From: Nitrososphaerales archaeon TH703
Lineage (GTDB): Archaea; Thermoproteota; Nitrososphaeria; Nitrososphaerales; Nitrososphaeraceae
DNA: 6,406 nucleotides
Direction of reading: 5' to 3'
Assembly: GCA_014523525.1 (NCBI GenBank)
Contig: JAATVL010000298.1
Span: forward strand, 1 to 6,406
The stretch's first letter is position 1; the number at the start of each line of letters is the position of its first letter. The translations under genes and the position numbers were made by a program. The notes under the pieces were generated by a model. It saw nothing but the letters and a program-made list of their open reading frames with translations, was not told where the DNA came from and ran no database searches. This document shows positions 5,153 through 6,406 of the stretch, piece after piece.

Positions 5153-6040
5153 ATGATAAAAATCAAAAATCAAACCATCACTGTTGATGGTCAGTCAATA
5201 TTCTATCGCGAAGCTGGGGACAAGGAGAATGCACCAACGATCCTGTTACTTCATGGATTCCCAACGTCATCGCATATGTTCAGGAATATCATTCCCGCCT
5301 TGGCAGACAAATTCCATCTGGTTGCACCGGATTATCCTGGATTTGGATATAGCTCCATGCCTCCTGTAGACAAGTTCGAGTATACATTTGATCACCTTGC
5401 CGAGATTGTAGACAAATTCATCACCCAGATAGGATTAGAAAGATATAGCCTATACGTGATGGACTACGGTGCACCAATAGGCTACCGTCTTGCGGTCAAG
5501 CATCCTGAGATGATAGAAGCCTTGATCGTGCAGAATGGAAACGCATATGATGAAGGTTTAGGAGAGTTCTGGGAACCACTCAAAGCCTATTGGAATGAGC
5601 CCAATGACAAGAATAAGAATGCTCTTAAGAAATTTCTTACCATCGAAGCTACTAGATGGCAATATACACATGGAGTAAAGAATGAAAATGCAATAAGTCC
5701 TGACAATTGGATTCATGACCAATTACTACTTGATCGTCCAGGCAACAATGAAATCCAGCTTCAGCTATTCTATGACTACAGATCTAATCTTCCGTTATAT
5801 CCGCAATGGCAAGAGTACTTTAGAAAGTGTCAACCACCAACACTTGTAGTTTGGGGGAGAAACGATATCATATTTACTAAGGAGGGAGCTATTCCTTATC
5901 AACGTGACCTCAAGAACATACAACTCCATTTGTTGAATACTGGACATTTCGCATTAGAAGAAGAAGGTGAGCTAATTGCTGAATTGATATCCCGTTTCCT
6001 ATTGACTCGACACAAAGCTGCTCCTTGGATTGAGGCCTGA
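5153..6040 (+). CDS. Alpha/beta hydrolase, epoxide hydrolase/haloalkane dehalogenase-like
   Basis: 295 residues, full length for the superfamily. HGFP (34-37) forms the oxyanion region. PDYPGFGYS (59-67) is the conserved loop after strand four. [14 protein letters not shown] (101-114) is the nucleophile elbow with Asp104, not Ser, placing it with epoxide hydrolases and haloalkane dehalogenases. [11 protein letters not shown] (231-241) supplies the likely acid D238, and TGHFALEE (263-270) the catalytic H265. The cap (about 130-225) contains [15 protein letters not shown], whose tyrosines could polarise an epoxide. The residue after the nucleophile is Tyr105, where both classic families have Trp. 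Loss of that halide-binding Trp argues against dehalogenation, but the natural substrate is unknown. No signal peptide, so cytoplasmic. The ATG at 5153 follows a TATA box at leaderless distance. It is first in a likely operon with the 104-residue protein and faces the RHH regulator. Codons look richer in G/C than in its neighbours, hinting at acquisition. Confidence 0.9.
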   Translation: MIKIKNQTITVDGQSIFYREAGDKENAPTILLLHGFPTSSHMFRNIIPALADKFHLVAPDYPGFGYSSMPPVDKFEYTFDHLAEIVDKFITQIGLERYSLYVMDYGAPIGYRLAVKHPEMIEALIVQNGNAYDEGLGEFWEPLKAYWNEPNDKNKNALKKFLTIEATRWQYTHGVKNENAISPDNWIHDQLLLDRPGNNEIQLQLFYDYRSNLPLYPQWQEYFRKCQPPTLVVWGRNDIIFTKEGAIPYQRDLKNIQLHLLNTGHFALEEEGELIAELISRFLLTRHKAAPWIEA

Positions 6041-6044
6041 AAAG

Positions 6045-6359
6045 ATGAGATTCCTAATACATGCAAAGATACCTACAGAAGCCGGAAACCTAATGGTACG
6101 AGATCCAAACCTTTTAAGTAAACTTGAGACATACATAAACAAAGTAAAGGCTGAAGCAACATATTTCTTTGAAGCGGATGGCAATAGAGTAGCCGCGTTC
6201 ATCGTTGATATACAGAGCGCAGACCAGATACCGGTTTTGGTTGAACCCCTCTTTAGTGGAATGGGAGCTCATGTTGAGCTCCATCCAGTAATGAGCTTCG
6301 ATGACCTAAAGAAGGGAATACCTCAAGCCGTAGTCGAAGTAAACTCTTACCGTAACTAA
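6045..6359 (+). CDS. Small alpha+beta protein co-encoded with the hydrolase, unknown function
   Basis: 104 residues starting at the ATG four bases after the hydrolase stop; an in-frame TTG at 6030 would overlap the hydrolase and is less likely. The order is strand MRFLIHAKIP, helix PNLLSKLETYINKVK, strand ATYFFEADGNR, strand VAAFIVDIQ, helix SADQIPVLVEPLF, strand AHVELHPVMS, and a short FDDLKKGIPQAV helix. This is the beta-alpha-beta-beta-alpha-beta pattern of the ferredoxin-like, dimeric alpha-beta barrel fold. It resembles small proteins often labelled 'panthothenate synthetase' or DUF3303-like in databases. That name has no basis here: no PanC motif is present and the length is about a third of PanC. 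The family match is from memory. The tight spacing implies co-expression with the hydrolase under the same AGATATCT operators; a substrate-binding or accessory role is inference only. Confidence 0.85.
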   Translation: MRFLIHAKIPTEAGNLMVRDPNLLSKLETYINKVKAEATYFFEADGNRVAAFIVDIQSADQIPVLVEPLFSGMGAHVELHPVMSFDDLKKGIPQAVVEVNSYRN

Positions 6360-6369
6360 AAAATAATCA

Positions 6370-6375
6370 TTTTTT
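6370..6375 (+). terminator. Poly-T terminator candidate of the hydrolase operon
   Basis: Six T residues lie about ten bases after the TAA of the small-protein gene in A/T-rich DNA. There is no hairpin, consistent with archaeal intrinsic termination. Confidence 0.4.
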
Positions 6376-6406
6376 CATCAAGCAATTCCTATTCGTTACT
6401 ATAAAG

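Noticed and set aside
6264..6282. GGAGCTC-ATGTT-GAGCTCC hairpin
   Set aside because: It lies inside the small-protein coding sequence (GMGAHVELHP) and is explained by codon choice; no regulatory context.
1..6406. CRISPR array, insertion sequence, toxin-antitoxin pair
   Set aside because: No regularly spaced repeats, no transposase motif, and no toxin (PIN, RelE, MazF type) beside the RHH gene, so it is not read as an antitoxin.

Overview
The window reads as chromosomal DNA of a low-GC archaeon, most likely a soil ammonia-oxidising thaumarchaeon (Nitrososphaera or Nitrosocosmicus-like). This is an inference. It rests on four things: AT-rich intergenic DNA; start codons without Shine-Dalgarno sequences but with an A/T-rich TATA-like box centred about 24-27 bases upstream (leaderless architecture); poly-T stretches after genes; and a protein mix typical of these organisms (a PPOX/F420-type flavin-like protein, a decayed RTX-like calcium-binding protein, small VOC proteins). 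No rRNA, tRNA, CRISPR array or insertion sequence was seen.

Layout, left to right. Positions 16-343 on the minus strand hold a broken gene for an RTX-like calcium-binding repeat protein, readable only by moving through three frames. Positions 476-1021 (+) encode an unrecognised membrane protein with four predicted helices. Two minus-strand genes follow: a VOC/glyoxalase-fold protein (1632-2033) and a doubtful small Cys/His protein (1312-1635) whose TTG start overlaps the VOC stop. On the plus strand come a PPOX-class putative F420-dependent enzyme (2259-2705) and a stand-alone SAM-dependent O-methyltransferase of the plant/antibiotic OMT type (3002-4015). Both of these have palindromes over or around their TATA boxes. 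A 392-base AT-rich gap (4016-4407) has no convincing gene.

The most interesting part is the right end. A minus-strand regulator (4408-5064) combines an N-terminal ribbon-helix-helix DNA-binding segment with a C-terminal domain of about 165 residues that I cannot name with confidence. It diverges from an alpha/beta hydrolase of the epoxide hydrolase/haloalkane dehalogenase superfamily (5153-6040). Four bases after the hydrolase lies a 104-residue small protein (6045-6359), probably in the same operon. The short divergent promoter region carries two near-identical 16-bp palindromes built from the 8-bp palindrome AGATATCT. Each lies against one of two opposed TATA boxes. The simplest model is a self-contained regulated unit: the RHH protein senses something through its C-terminal domain, binds the AGATATCT pairs, and controls itself together with the hydrolase/small-protein operon. 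The PPOX protein, methyltransferase, VOC protein and hydrolase are all small-molecule-modifying enzymes, but each appears to have its own promoter, so a shared pathway is not demonstrated.
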